DNA of 64,000 nt from Bradyrhizobium sp. CB82 (GTDB lineage Bacteria > Pseudomonadota > Alphaproteobacteria > Rhizobiales > Xanthobacteraceae). This document shows, in pieces, positions 35,762-42,884 of the stretch (positions are counted from its first letter, which is position 1; the number at the start of each line of letters is the position of its first letter). A program made the translations under genes and the position numbers. The notes below the pieces were generated by a model. The model saw only the letters and a program-made list of their open reading frames with translations, searched no databases and was not told the DNA's origin. The DNA lies in NCBI RefSeq assembly GCF_029714405.1, contig NZ_CP121650.1, forward strand, positions 1,178,001 to 1,242,000, given 5' to 3'.

Positions 35762-37207
35762 ATGTTTCGTCGCGTCCAACTTGCTGCCTGCCTCGTCCTT
35801 TTTGTCTGCAACGGCGTCCACGCTCAGAAGCAGCAGGTGATCGGCGCGCCGCCCGAAGCCTCCAACATGAAGCTGGTCGGATATAACGACCTGCAGGCGC
35901 GCAGCGCCTATCAGCCGACCATTCATCATCAAGGCGATCGCTGGATCGCCTATATCGGCCATCACGGCGGCACCGACGACGCGCCCAATCCTGTCAATCC
36001 CTTGACGGGGCAGGCCGAGCCGAATGGTACCTCGATCGTCGACGTTACGGATCCCGCGCATCCCAGATATCTGCGCCACCTGCCGGGGCAGGAGGGCAAG
36101 TATGAATCCGGCGGCGCGCAGATGGTGCGGGTCTGCGACGGCAAGTCGCTGCCGAAGGGCGATGCCAACGCCGTCTATATGCTCCGCACCTTCGGCAGCG
36201 AGGCGCATGAGATCTGGAACGTCGCCGATCCGGCCAATCCCGTGCTCATCACGCGCATTGGCGGCTTGAAGGACACGCACAAGAGCTGGTGGGAATGCGA
36301 CACCGGCATTGCCTATCTCGTCTCTGGCGCGCCGGACTGGCGCACGCGCCGCATGACGCAAGTCTATGATCTCAGTGATCCCGCGCATCCGCAGAAGATC
36401 AGGGATTTCGGCCTGCCCGGCCAGGAGCCAGGTGCAACCGGCGCCGTGCCGACAGAGTTGCACGGGCCGATTTCGACGGGGCCCACGGGCAACCGCGTCT
36501 ATTTCGGCTACGGCACCAACAAGAGCGGCATCTTGCAGATCGTCGATCGCGAGAAGCTCTTGAACGGCGGCAAGGAGCCGACGCCGGAGAACCTGCGCTA
36601 TCCCGAAATCGCGCGCCTGCCGATGTCAGCCTTCAACGGCGCGCATACGACGTTCCCCATGCTCGACATGCCCATCGCCGAGTTCGCCGAGGACAAGGAC
36701 GGCAAGACCCGCGACATCGTGATGATCGTCGACGAGACGGTTTTGAACGAATGCGGCGAAGCGCGGCAGATGGTGTGGTTTGCCGACGTCACCACCGAGG
36801 TGCGGCCGATGATGATCTCGAGCTACACGGTGCCGGAGGCGAGCGGGCAGTTCTGCCAGCGCGGCGGCCGCTTCGGCTCGCATTCGTCGAACGAGAGCAT
36901 GGCGCCGGTCTATTACAAGAAGATGGCCTTCATCGCCTTCTTCAATGCCGGTGTGCGTGCGCTCGATATCCGCGATCCCTATCACCCCAAGGAGGTCGGT
37001 TATTTCATCCCGGCCATCACGGCCGCCACCGACAAGCGCTGTATCCCCGTCGAAGGCGGCGAGCGCTGCAAGGTCGCGATCCAGACCAACAATGTCGAGA
37101 CCGATGACCGCGGCTACATCTACATCGTCGACCGCGCCAATACCGGGTTGCACATTCTGGAGTTGACCGGACCCGCGCGCGCCGTTGCCGGCTTGCCGAA
37201 GGACTGA
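35762..37207 (+). CDS. Secreted LVIVD-repeat (beta-propeller-like) protein
   Basis: This 481-residue protein has a signal peptide ('VQLAACLVLFVCNGVHAQ', cleaved near 22). The mature part carries several LVIVD/propeller-type repeats such as 'GTSIVDVTDPAHPRYLRHLPG', 'IWNVADPANPVLITRIGG', 'VYDLSDPAHPQKIRDFGLPG' and 'VRALDIRDPYHPKEVGYFIP'. Isolated cysteines (e.g. 'RVCDGK', 'WECDTG', 'NECGE', 'FCQRGG', 'RCIPVEGGERCK') suggest disulfides. These proteins are presumed periplasmic or extracellular scaffolds of unknown substrate. The next gene begins 2 bases after its stop. A GGGAGG ribosome site marks the ATG. Confidence 0.88.
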   Translation: MFRRVQLAACLVLFVCNGVHAQKQQVIGAPPEASNMKLVGYNDLQARSAYQPTIHHQGDRWIAYIGHHGGTDDAPNPVNPLTGQAEPNGTSIVDVTDPAHPRYLRHLPGQEGKYESGGAQMVRVCDGKSLPKGDANAVYMLRTFGSEAHEIWNVADPANPVLITRIGGLKDTHKSWWECDTGIAYLVSGAPDWRTRRMTQVYDLSDPAHPQKIRDFGLPGQEPGATGAVPTELHGPISTGPTGNRVYFGYGTNKSGILQIVDREKLLNGGKEPTPENLRYPEIARLPMSAFNGAHTTFPMLDMPIAEFAEDKDGKTRDIVMIVDETVLNECGEARQMVWFADVTTEVRPMMISSYTVPEASGQFCQRGGRFGSHSSNESMAPVYYKKMAFIAFFNAGVRALDIRDPYHPKEVGYFIPAITAATDKRCIPVEGGERCKVAIQTNNVETDDRGYIYIVDRANTGLHILELTGPARAVAGLPKD

Positions 37208-37209
37208 CG

Positions 37210-37752
37210 ATGCGGCGCGCGGTAACCATAGTGGCTGCGGCGATTGCGCTCGGCGCGTCCGGCATCGGCGCCTATCAACTTGCGCCGGTGCCGGCGGAGA
37301 CGTCTGCACATTGGCGCGAGATCGCCTGGCCGTTCCCGCGCGACGGCTGGCCCGCGGGCCGTGCGTTCCACTGCGATGAGGGCTGCGCCGGCGCCGAGCT
37401 CTACGTTCGCGCAAAGCGCGGCTTCTGCAATTGCGACCGCCGCGTTGCCGATGACGACGAGGTCGATCGCGTCACGGACCTCGATTTGATCAGCCCGCGC
37501 TTTGCTGCAACTGCGGCGGGCGATCGGCTGCGCGTCGGCGGGCTCGACGGCCGCGCCCGGCACTATGATCTCGACATGCCCGACGGTGCGCATCGCGCAG
37601 CCACCGGCATTGCCGTGTCGCGCCGCTGCGATCTTCTGGTCGCAGTCACCCAGGGTGCGGGCGAGGTGCACGCGATGCAGCGCGCGGCGCTCGAGTTCCT
37701 GGAAACGCAGGAGGTGAGGCGATGGATGGTCGCAGCGCTGGATGGACGGTGA
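37210..37752 (+). CDS. Secreted hypothetical protein, partner of the LVIVD protein
   Basis: This 180-residue protein has a short N-terminal signal or anchor ('RRAVTIVAAAIALGASGIGAYQ'). The mature region contains a CDEGCAG...C-N-C cluster ('FHCDEGCAGAELYVRAKRGFCNCDRRVADDDEVDRVTDLDLI') that could form disulfides or bind metal. No domain is recognised. It is translationally linked to the LVIVD gene, so the two probably act together outside the cytoplasm. Confidence 0.72.
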   Translation: MRRAVTIVAAAIALGASGIGAYQLAPVPAETSAHWREIAWPFPRDGWPAGRAFHCDEGCAGAELYVRAKRGFCNCDRRVADDDEVDRVTDLDLISPRFAATAAGDRLRVGGLDGRARHYDLDMPDGAHRAATGIAVSRRCDLLVAVTQGAGEVHAMQRAALEFLETQEVRRWMVAALDGR

Positions 37753-37775
37753 GGGAGGCGCGACGGCGGCGCCAC

Positions 37776-37950
37776 ATTTTCCGCCGTCATCACCCGCGAA
37801 AAAGCGGGTGATCCAGAATTCCGGAGACTGGTCGTGCACGGAGAAGCCGCGGCGTACTGGATACCTCGCTTGCCGCCTACGCTGCAGCTTCGGCGAGCCA
37901 AGACCTCAAGCCTCGGCGAAGCCTTGGCGTAGCCGGGTCGCGGGGTGTTT
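37776..37950. repeat. Dispersed repeat, GATCCAGTACGCCGCGG type
   Basis: GTCATCACCCGCGAAAAAGC followed by GGGTGATCCAG and GCCGCGGCGTACTGGAT is related to 54066-54235 (GTCATCGCCCGG..., GCGATCCAGTA, GCGGCGTACTGGATGCC). Both are flanked by genes on either side with no reading frame of their own. Confidence 0.65.
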
Positions 37951-38039
37951 GTGGCGCGTGCGCGCGATGCAAGTCCTGCTTTCGCTTCCGCCCCGAACAT
38001 GCATTAATTGCACCGCAACTCCCTCAGCGAGTGTCCGCC

Positions 38040-38660
38040 ATGATGTCCTTGCAAGCCTATCTCGCCTTCGTCGCCGCCTGCATTGCGCTGGCGCTGTTGC
38101 CTGGTCCGATCGTCACGCTCGTCATCGCCAATGGCCTCAGGCATGGAACCCGTGCGGCGTTGACCAACGTCGCGGGCGCGCAGGCCGGCCTTGCGATCGT
38201 GATCGGCGTCGTCGCGATCGGACTGACCTCGCTGATGGCGACCATGGGCTACTGGTTCGACTGGGTGCGCTTTGCCGGCGCCGCCTATCTGATCTGGCTC
38301 GGCATCAAGCTGATCTGGTCGCCGGTCGAGGGCGTCAATGTCGACGAGCCGCCGGCACCGCCGCGCGGCGGTTTCTTCCTGCAAGGTTTTCTGGTGCTGC
38401 TGTCCAACCCGAAGGTGCTGGTGTTCTTCGGCGCCTTCATTCCGCAGTTCATGGACATGAACCGCGATCACTTCCCGCAGGTCGCGCTGCTTGGCGCAAC
38501 CTTCATGGTCACCGCGGCGATGACGGACGCGCTCTACGCCACGGCCGCCGGCCGCGCGCGAAAATTCTTCTCGGCGCGCCGCACGCGGATGATGTCGCGC
38601 GTGTCCGGCGGATTCATGATCGGCGGCGGTATCTGGCTGGCGCTGACAAGGGCAAAGTGA
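38040..38660 (+). CDS. LysE/RhtB family amino-acid exporter
   Basis: This 206-residue inner-membrane protein has the LysE signature at the N-terminus ('ALALLPGPIVTLVIANGLRHGTRAALTNVAGAQAGL', about 17-52) and a 'FLQGFLVLLSNPKVLVFFGAFIPQFM' region at about 118-143. Five or six helices are visible. Family members export lysine, homoserine, threonine or small toxic metabolites. The ATG 38040/38043 doublet makes the exact start uncertain by one codon. It is convergent with the N-formylglutamate-amidohydrolase-like gene and 3 bases from it. Confidence 0.9.
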   Translation: MMSLQAYLAFVAACIALALLPGPIVTLVIANGLRHGTRAALTNVAGAQAGLAIVIGVVAIGLTSLMATMGYWFDWVRFAGAAYLIWLGIKLIWSPVEGVNVDEPPAPPRGGFFLQGFLVLLSNPKVLVFFGAFIPQFMDMNRDHFPQVALLGATFMVTAAMTDALYATAAGRARKFFSARRTRMMSRVSGGFMIGGGIWLALTRAK

Positions 38661-38663
38661 GGA

Positions 38664-39467
38664 CTACGCGAGCCCCTCCGCCTTCAACTCCGTTTCGATC
38701 TCGCCAAAAATCCGCGCCAGCCGTTCCGCCCATTGCTGCTGGCCGGATTGGTCCGTGATCAAATCCTGGCGGATCTCGATGCCGGTGTTGATCAGGCCGC
38801 GGGCTTCGCCGTGGACGGGGATGGTGTAGTCGGTGAGGTCGCTCACCGCATAGGGCTCGTTGTCGCCGACGACGAGATCGCTTTCGCCGCGCAGATGTTT
38901 CAGCAAGAGATGCGGCAGCACCGTGTCGCGGTGATAGAGCGTGCCGATATGCCAGGGCCGCGCGACGCCGGCATAGACCGGCGTGAAGCTGTGCAGCGCG
39001 ACCAGCACCGTTGGCCGCCTGGCGTGGACGCGCGCGTCGATCACCGCATTGATGCGGCGGTGATAGGGATCAAAAATCTCGCGGCGGCGGGCGTCGCGCT
39101 CACCGGTGGAAATCCCCTCATTGCGCGGGATCATTGTCGCCTCCGAGATCACGGGGATCGAGCTTGCTGCGCCCGGCGGGCGGTTGCAGTCGATCACGAG
39201 CCGCGAATAGCGCTGCGCAATCAGATGCGCATCCAGCATCCCGGCGAGCCGCTCGGCGACGCCGGCAATCCCGATGTCCCAGGCGATGTGCCGTGACAGC
39301 TCGCTCTCGGCGACGCCGAGATTGCCGAGCGCGCGCGGCAGCGCTCGACCGTAGTGATCGCAAGTGAGCAGAAAGGGCGCGCCTCCTGCCGCATTCGTCT
39401 CATGCACCGGCGGAATGTCGCCTTTGCCGAGAAGTTGATTCGTCGTACCGGCCGCCTCTAAAGTCAT
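38664..39467 (-). CDS. N-formylglutamate amidohydrolase family protein
   Basis: This 267-residue protein has the FGase fold: 'FLLTCDHYGRALPRALGNLGV' (metal ligands D and H), 'DIGIAGVAERLAGMLDAHLIAQRYSRLVIDCNRPPG' and 'VALHSFTPVYAGVARPWHIGTLYHRD'. Known members cleave N-formylglutamate in histidine degradation or other N-acyl amino acids. No hut genes are nearby, so the substrate is open. The start ATG at 39467 is close to the divergent transglutaminase gene. Confidence 0.9.
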   Translation of the reverse strand: MTLEAAGTTNQLLGKGDIPPVHETNAAGGAPFLLTCDHYGRALPRALGNLGVAESELSRHIAWDIGIAGVAERLAGMLDAHLIAQRYSRLVIDCNRPPGAASSIPVISEATMIPRNEGISTGERDARRREIFDPYHRRINAVIDARVHARRPTVLVALHSFTPVYAGVARPWHIGTLYHRDTVLPHLLLKHLRGESDLVVGDNEPYAVSDLTDYTIPVHGEARGLINTGIEIRQDLITDQSGQQQWAERLARIFGEIETELKAEGLA

Positions 39468-39559
39468 CCTGATTGCCTATGGAAAATGCACTCTGCTCTT
39501 AAAATTGGGCAGCCAACGCTATAGATTAGCCGGTCCAAAATCACCATGATTGCCTGACG

Positions 39560-40471
39560 ATGCCGTTGCTCACGATTCATCACAAGACCGAATATCGCTA
39601 TAACCGCCCGGTGGCGTTCGGCGAGCATCGCATCATGCTGCGTCCGCGCGATAGCCATGATCTGCGCGTGCTCGACAGCCGGCTCGACATTGCGCCGCAG
39701 CCGATGTCGCTGCACTGGATCCACGATGTGTTCGGCAACTCGGTCGCGATCGCGAATTTCGACGAGCGCGCCGACGTCTTGACGTTCGACTGGCACGTCA
39801 CCGTCGAGCACAATCCGGTCGAGGAGTTCGCGCTGACGCCGGACGATCCGGCCTATTTCTATCCCTTCGTCTATGACGACGAGGAATTCCCCGACCTCGT
39901 GCACTACATCACGCCGCAATACGCTGATCCCGACGGCGAGCTGTCGGAATGGGCGCGCAGCTTCCTCGACGAGGAAGCGCCGACGCCGACGTTCAAGATC
40001 CTGAGCGGCATGACGCACGGAATCCGCAAGGCTTTCAAATATCGCAAGCGCCACGAGCAGGGCACGCAACATCCGCTCGACACGTTGCAGACCGGAGGCG
40101 GCACCTGCCGCGATTATGCGCTGTTCATGATCGAGGCGCTGCGCCGGCTCGGCATCGCCGCACGATTCGTTTCCGGCTACATCTTCGTGCCGGAGGATCT
40201 CGAGACGCGCCACGTCGGCGGCGGCTCGACCCATGCCTGGGTGCAGGTCTATTTGCCGAGTGCGGGCTGGATCGAGTTCGATCCGACCAACGGCATCGTC
40301 GGCACGCGCGACCTGATCCGCGTCGCGGTGGCCCGCGATCCGCGCCAGGCGATCCCGCTGCATGGCGTTTATCTCGGTTCGGCCGAGGCGTTCGAGGCCA
40401 TGGAGGTGAACATCAAGGTGGTCTCGGACGACCAAGAGAACGACGAAGAGCTGGAGACGGAGGTTTTGTAG
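39560..40471 (+). CDS. Transglutaminase-like (bacterial) protein, catalytic triad intact
   Basis: This 303-residue protein starts with the N-terminal BTLCP-associated domain ('HHKTEYRYNRPVAFGEHRIMLRPRDSHDLRVLDSRLDIAPQP') and carries a papain-fold core with C183 ('GGGTCRDYALFMIEALRRLGIAARFVSGY'), H225 ('GGGSTHAWVQVYL') and D241 ('WIEFDPTNG'). Such COG1305 proteins are cysteine proteases or amidases of uncertain substrate. The second transglutaminase gene follows with no gap, so they are co-translated. Confidence 0.92.
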   Translation: MPLLTIHHKTEYRYNRPVAFGEHRIMLRPRDSHDLRVLDSRLDIAPQPMSLHWIHDVFGNSVAIANFDERADVLTFDWHVTVEHNPVEEFALTPDDPAYFYPFVYDDEEFPDLVHYITPQYADPDGELSEWARSFLDEEAPTPTFKILSGMTHGIRKAFKYRKRHEQGTQHPLDTLQTGGGTCRDYALFMIEALRRLGIAARFVSGYIFVPEDLETRHVGGGSTHAWVQVYLPSAGWIEFDPTNGIVGTRDLIRVAVARDPRQAIPLHGVYLGSAEAFEAMEVNIKVVSDDQENDEELETEVL

Positions 40472-41287
40472 ATGGATATCAAGGTCGGCTTCGAAATCGC
40501 TTACGCTGCGCCACAGCCGACGCCGATGGTCATCATGCTCAACATCCATCCTTCTCGCCAGGCCGACATCATCGGCAAGGAGACGGTGGTGGCCGAGCCG
40601 GACGTGCCGATCCGGTTCTATCACGACAGCTTCGGCAATATCTGTGGGCGCCTCGTCGCGCCCGCGGGCGGCGTCACGCTGAAGGGCAGCGCGCTGGTGC
40701 GCGACACCGGCCTGCCGGACGAGGTGATGCCATCAGCGCAGCAATTGCCGATCGAGCAGCTGCCGAACGAGCTTCTGCTCTACCTGATGCCGAGCCGCTA
40801 TTGCGAGACCGACAAGCTCACCGACATCGCCTGGTCGTTGTTTGGCAAGACCGAGCCTGGCTGGCGGCGCGTCTGCGCCATCACCGGGTTCGTGCACGAG
40901 CACGTCGCCTTCGGCTACGAGCACGCCCATCACATGAAGTCCGCGCATGACGTCTATGAAGGCCGTTCCGGCGTCTGCCGCGACTTCGCGCATCTGGCGG
41001 TCGCCCTCTGCCGCTGCATGGGCATTCCGGCGCGCTACTGCACCGGCTATATGGGCGACATCGGCATTCCGCCCGAGCCGTTCCCGATGGATTTTTCCGG
41101 CTGGTTTCAGGTCTACCTCTCCGGCAAATGGCTCACCTTCGATGCCCGCCACAATGTCCCGCGCATCGGCCGCATCCTGATGGCCACGGGCCGCGATGCC
41201 GCCGACGTCGCGCTGTCGACGAGCTTTGGCCGGATGGAGTTGAAGAAGTTCGAGGTCGTCAGCGACGAAGTGGTGAAGGCGGCGTGA
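40472..41287 (+). CDS. Transglutaminase-like protein, catalytic His apparently missing
   Basis: This 271-residue protein has the same papain-like core. C169 is in 'GRSGVCRDFAHLAVALCRCMGIPARYCTGYMGDIG', and the aspartate is in 'WLTFDARHN' (D224). Where relatives have His-Ala-Trp, the sequence reads 'DFSGWFQVYL' (S209-G210-W211), so the usual general base is absent, though H227 lies a few residues after D224. It may be a pseudo-enzyme or a subunit partner of the intact upstream copy. The start immediately follows the upstream stop. Confidence 0.88.
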   Translation: MDIKVGFEIAYAAPQPTPMVIMLNIHPSRQADIIGKETVVAEPDVPIRFYHDSFGNICGRLVAPAGGVTLKGSALVRDTGLPDEVMPSAQQLPIEQLPNELLLYLMPSRYCETDKLTDIAWSLFGKTEPGWRRVCAITGFVHEHVAFGYEHAHHMKSAHDVYEGRSGVCRDFAHLAVALCRCMGIPARYCTGYMGDIGIPPEPFPMDFSGWFQVYLSGKWLTFDARHNVPRIGRILMATGRDAADVALSTSFGRMELKKFEVVSDEVVKAA

Positions 41288-41301
41288 GCCGTCTCCACGA
41301 T

Positions 41302-41390
41302 CGTCATTGCGAGGAGCGAAGCGACGAAGCAATCCAGACTGTTTCCGCGGAAAGATCCTGGATTGCTTCGCTTCGCTCGCAATGACGGTA
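41302..41390. repeat. Dispersed repeat, CGTCATTGCGAG type
   Basis: CGTCATTGCGAGGAGCGAAG at the left and CGCTCGCAATGACG at the right are inverted copies around TCCGCGGAAAG. The same unit is at 49783-49873, where it lies at the end of a broken gene. Confidence 0.8.
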
Positions 41391-41414
41391 CCCGTTGAGG
41401 CATTGCGCCTCCCC

Positions 41415-41545
41415 AGCGTCGTCCTGGCGAACGCTAGGACCCATTACCCCGACTGCCCGTGTGACGCTGAGCTGGGTCCGTCAGTGTGCCTATTCCAATA
41501 TTCGGTGGCTATGGGGCCTGGCTTTCGCCAGGACGACGTGGAGTG
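41415..41545. repeat. Dispersed repeat, TCGTCCTGGCGAA type
   Basis: GTCGTCCTGGCGAACGCTAGG and CCTGGCTTTCGCCAGGACGAC are inverted ends about 100 bases apart. A related end occurs near 56985 (CTGGCTTTCGCCAGGACG). It sits between transglutaminase and GGCT-like genes. Confidence 0.7.
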
Positions 41546-41588
41546 TGAGGCGCTGTTGTTCCGTACAATTGACGGCTATAGACACCTC

Positions 41589-41987
41589 ATGACCACTGAT
41601 CGTCTTTTCGTCTACGGCACATTGATGCGCGGCTTCGACCATCCGATGGCGCGGCTCCTGGCGGCGCATGCGGATTTCCTTGGGGATGCGACCTGCCGCG
41701 GCCGGCTCGTTCTCGTGAAGCATTATCCGGGGCTGCTGCAGTCGGAGGCAGCGTCCGACCTCGTGCACGGCGAACTCTTCCGCCTGCGCGCGCCCGACGA
41801 GCTCCTGCGCGAGCTCGACATGTACGAGGCCTGCGGCGAGGGCTTTCCCGAGCCGACCGAATATCTGCGCGCGCTGATCGACGTCACGCTTGCGGATGGT
41901 GCGACCGGGAAGGCCTGGACCTACGTCTACAACTGGCCGGTCACGGACCTGCCGCGCATAGCGTCCGGCCGCTTCCTCGAGCACTAG
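41589..41987 (+). CDS. Gamma-glutamylcyclotransferase-like (AIG2/GGCT) protein
   Basis: This 132-residue protein shows the BtrG/GGCT fold: 'RLFVYGTLMRGFDHPMARLLAAHADFLGDATCRGRLVLVKHYPGLL' (with the Y-G-T-L substrate loop) and the acidic 'LLRELDMYEACGEG' supplying the catalytic Glu/Asp. The family cleaves gamma-glutamyl amines to 5-oxoproline, or acts on other gamma-glutamyl compounds. The ATG 41589 is chosen because upstream sequence consists of the dispersed repeats. Specificity is not predictable. Confidence 0.88.
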   Translation: MTTDRLFVYGTLMRGFDHPMARLLAAHADFLGDATCRGRLVLVKHYPGLLQSEAASDLVHGELFRLRAPDELLRELDMYEACGEGFPEPTEYLRALIDVTLADGATGKAWTYVYNWPVTDLPRIASGRFLEH

Positions 41988-42114
41988 AGCGCGATGAGAT
42001 CGGATGAATCGTCATCGCGCTCTAGGTTGTTGTTTGCGCATGATCTCCGCGCAAAAGCGTTCCGCGTTTGTCGCGAGAGGGAACCGCTTTACGCTTTTCC
42101 GCATCATGCTTTAG
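41988..42114. repeat. Dispersed repeat with hairpin plus GCATGATCT unit
   Basis: AGAGCGCGATGAGATCGGAT and ATCGTCATCGCGCTCT form a hairpin (41988-42025). It is followed by GCATGATCTCCGCGC...CGCTTTTCCGCATCATGC, the second part of which is shared with 14652-14727. Confidence 0.65.
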
Positions 42115-42674
42115 CCCGCGAGCACCTCGCGCACCACGCGCACGTCGACTTCGCGCTCGACATAGGACCACTCCTCCGTCGCGCGCAGCATTGCGACCAA
42201 CTCCTCGAAGATCGAGGCATCGGCGGGCGCGAATTCGAACCAGGTCAGGAAGTCGAAGGGCTCGCCGAGATCGCGGCAATGATAAAGCTGCCGCGCGATT
42301 GCCGGCAGAAAGCGCAGGCTGCTGGCGATATGGTGCGACTTGTCCTCAAATATCTTCCGCCGCTCCTCCGCCGTCAGCTCCCACCAGGCCTGTGATTTGC
42401 GGATCGGGATCAGCGCCGCGCTGGTCGCCTCGGCGCGGCCGAGGCCGGCCTCAACCGCGACGAGCTGCTCTTTCTCGCCGCGCTCGGTGTAGCGCAGATA
42501 GCTCGCAACGCCGACCAGCCGCCACGAATTGCGTGAGGGCACCAGCGGCAACGCCACGGACTCGCTGTCGACCACCGACAGCGCCGGCATGAATGGCAGG
42601 GGATCCCCTTTCACGGGCGAGATCGAGGTGACGCGCCAACCCCCGCTATGGCCGCCGCGAAACGTCGTGAACAT
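42111..42674 (-). CDS. Chlorite dismutase-like haem-fold protein
   Basis: This 187-residue protein has the conserved C-terminal signature of the chlorite-dismutase superfamily: 'LTAEERRKIFEDKSHHIASSLRFLPAIARQLYHCRDLGEPFDFLTWFEFAPADASIFEELVAMLRATEEWSYVEREVDVRV' (about 107-185). Family members bind haem or are structural homologues lacking activity. The His in 'DKSHHIA' and 'LYHCRDLGEPFDF' are candidate ligands. Whether it degrades chlorite, a porphyrin or a haem precursor is open. Start at 42674 is an ATG without a strong ribosome site, so it is uncertain. Confidence 0.75.
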   Translation of the reverse strand: MFTTFRGGHSGGWRVTSISPVKGDPLPFMPALSVVDSESVALPLVPSRNSWRLVGVASYLRYTERGEKEQLVAVEAGLGRAEATSAALIPIRKSQAWWELTAEERRKIFEDKSHHIASSLRFLPAIARQLYHCRDLGEPFDFLTWFEFAPADASIFEELVAMLRATEEWSYVEREVDVRVVREVLAG

Positions 42675-42884
42675 GGGGGCATGGAAGCGCGGAACCCGGC
42701 GCGGTTCAAGCCGCTTTTCCAACCATCGCCATTCCGGGTTCGCGCGCCCCGAAGTGACGATGGGATAAGGCCTGTGAATAGGTCGAATAAGTCGGATAAG
42801 CCGGACAAACCTGACTTTCAGGCCGTGCGTCCCTATATCCGTAACCCTTCGCCCGACTCAGATAGTTGGCGCTAGAATCACGGT

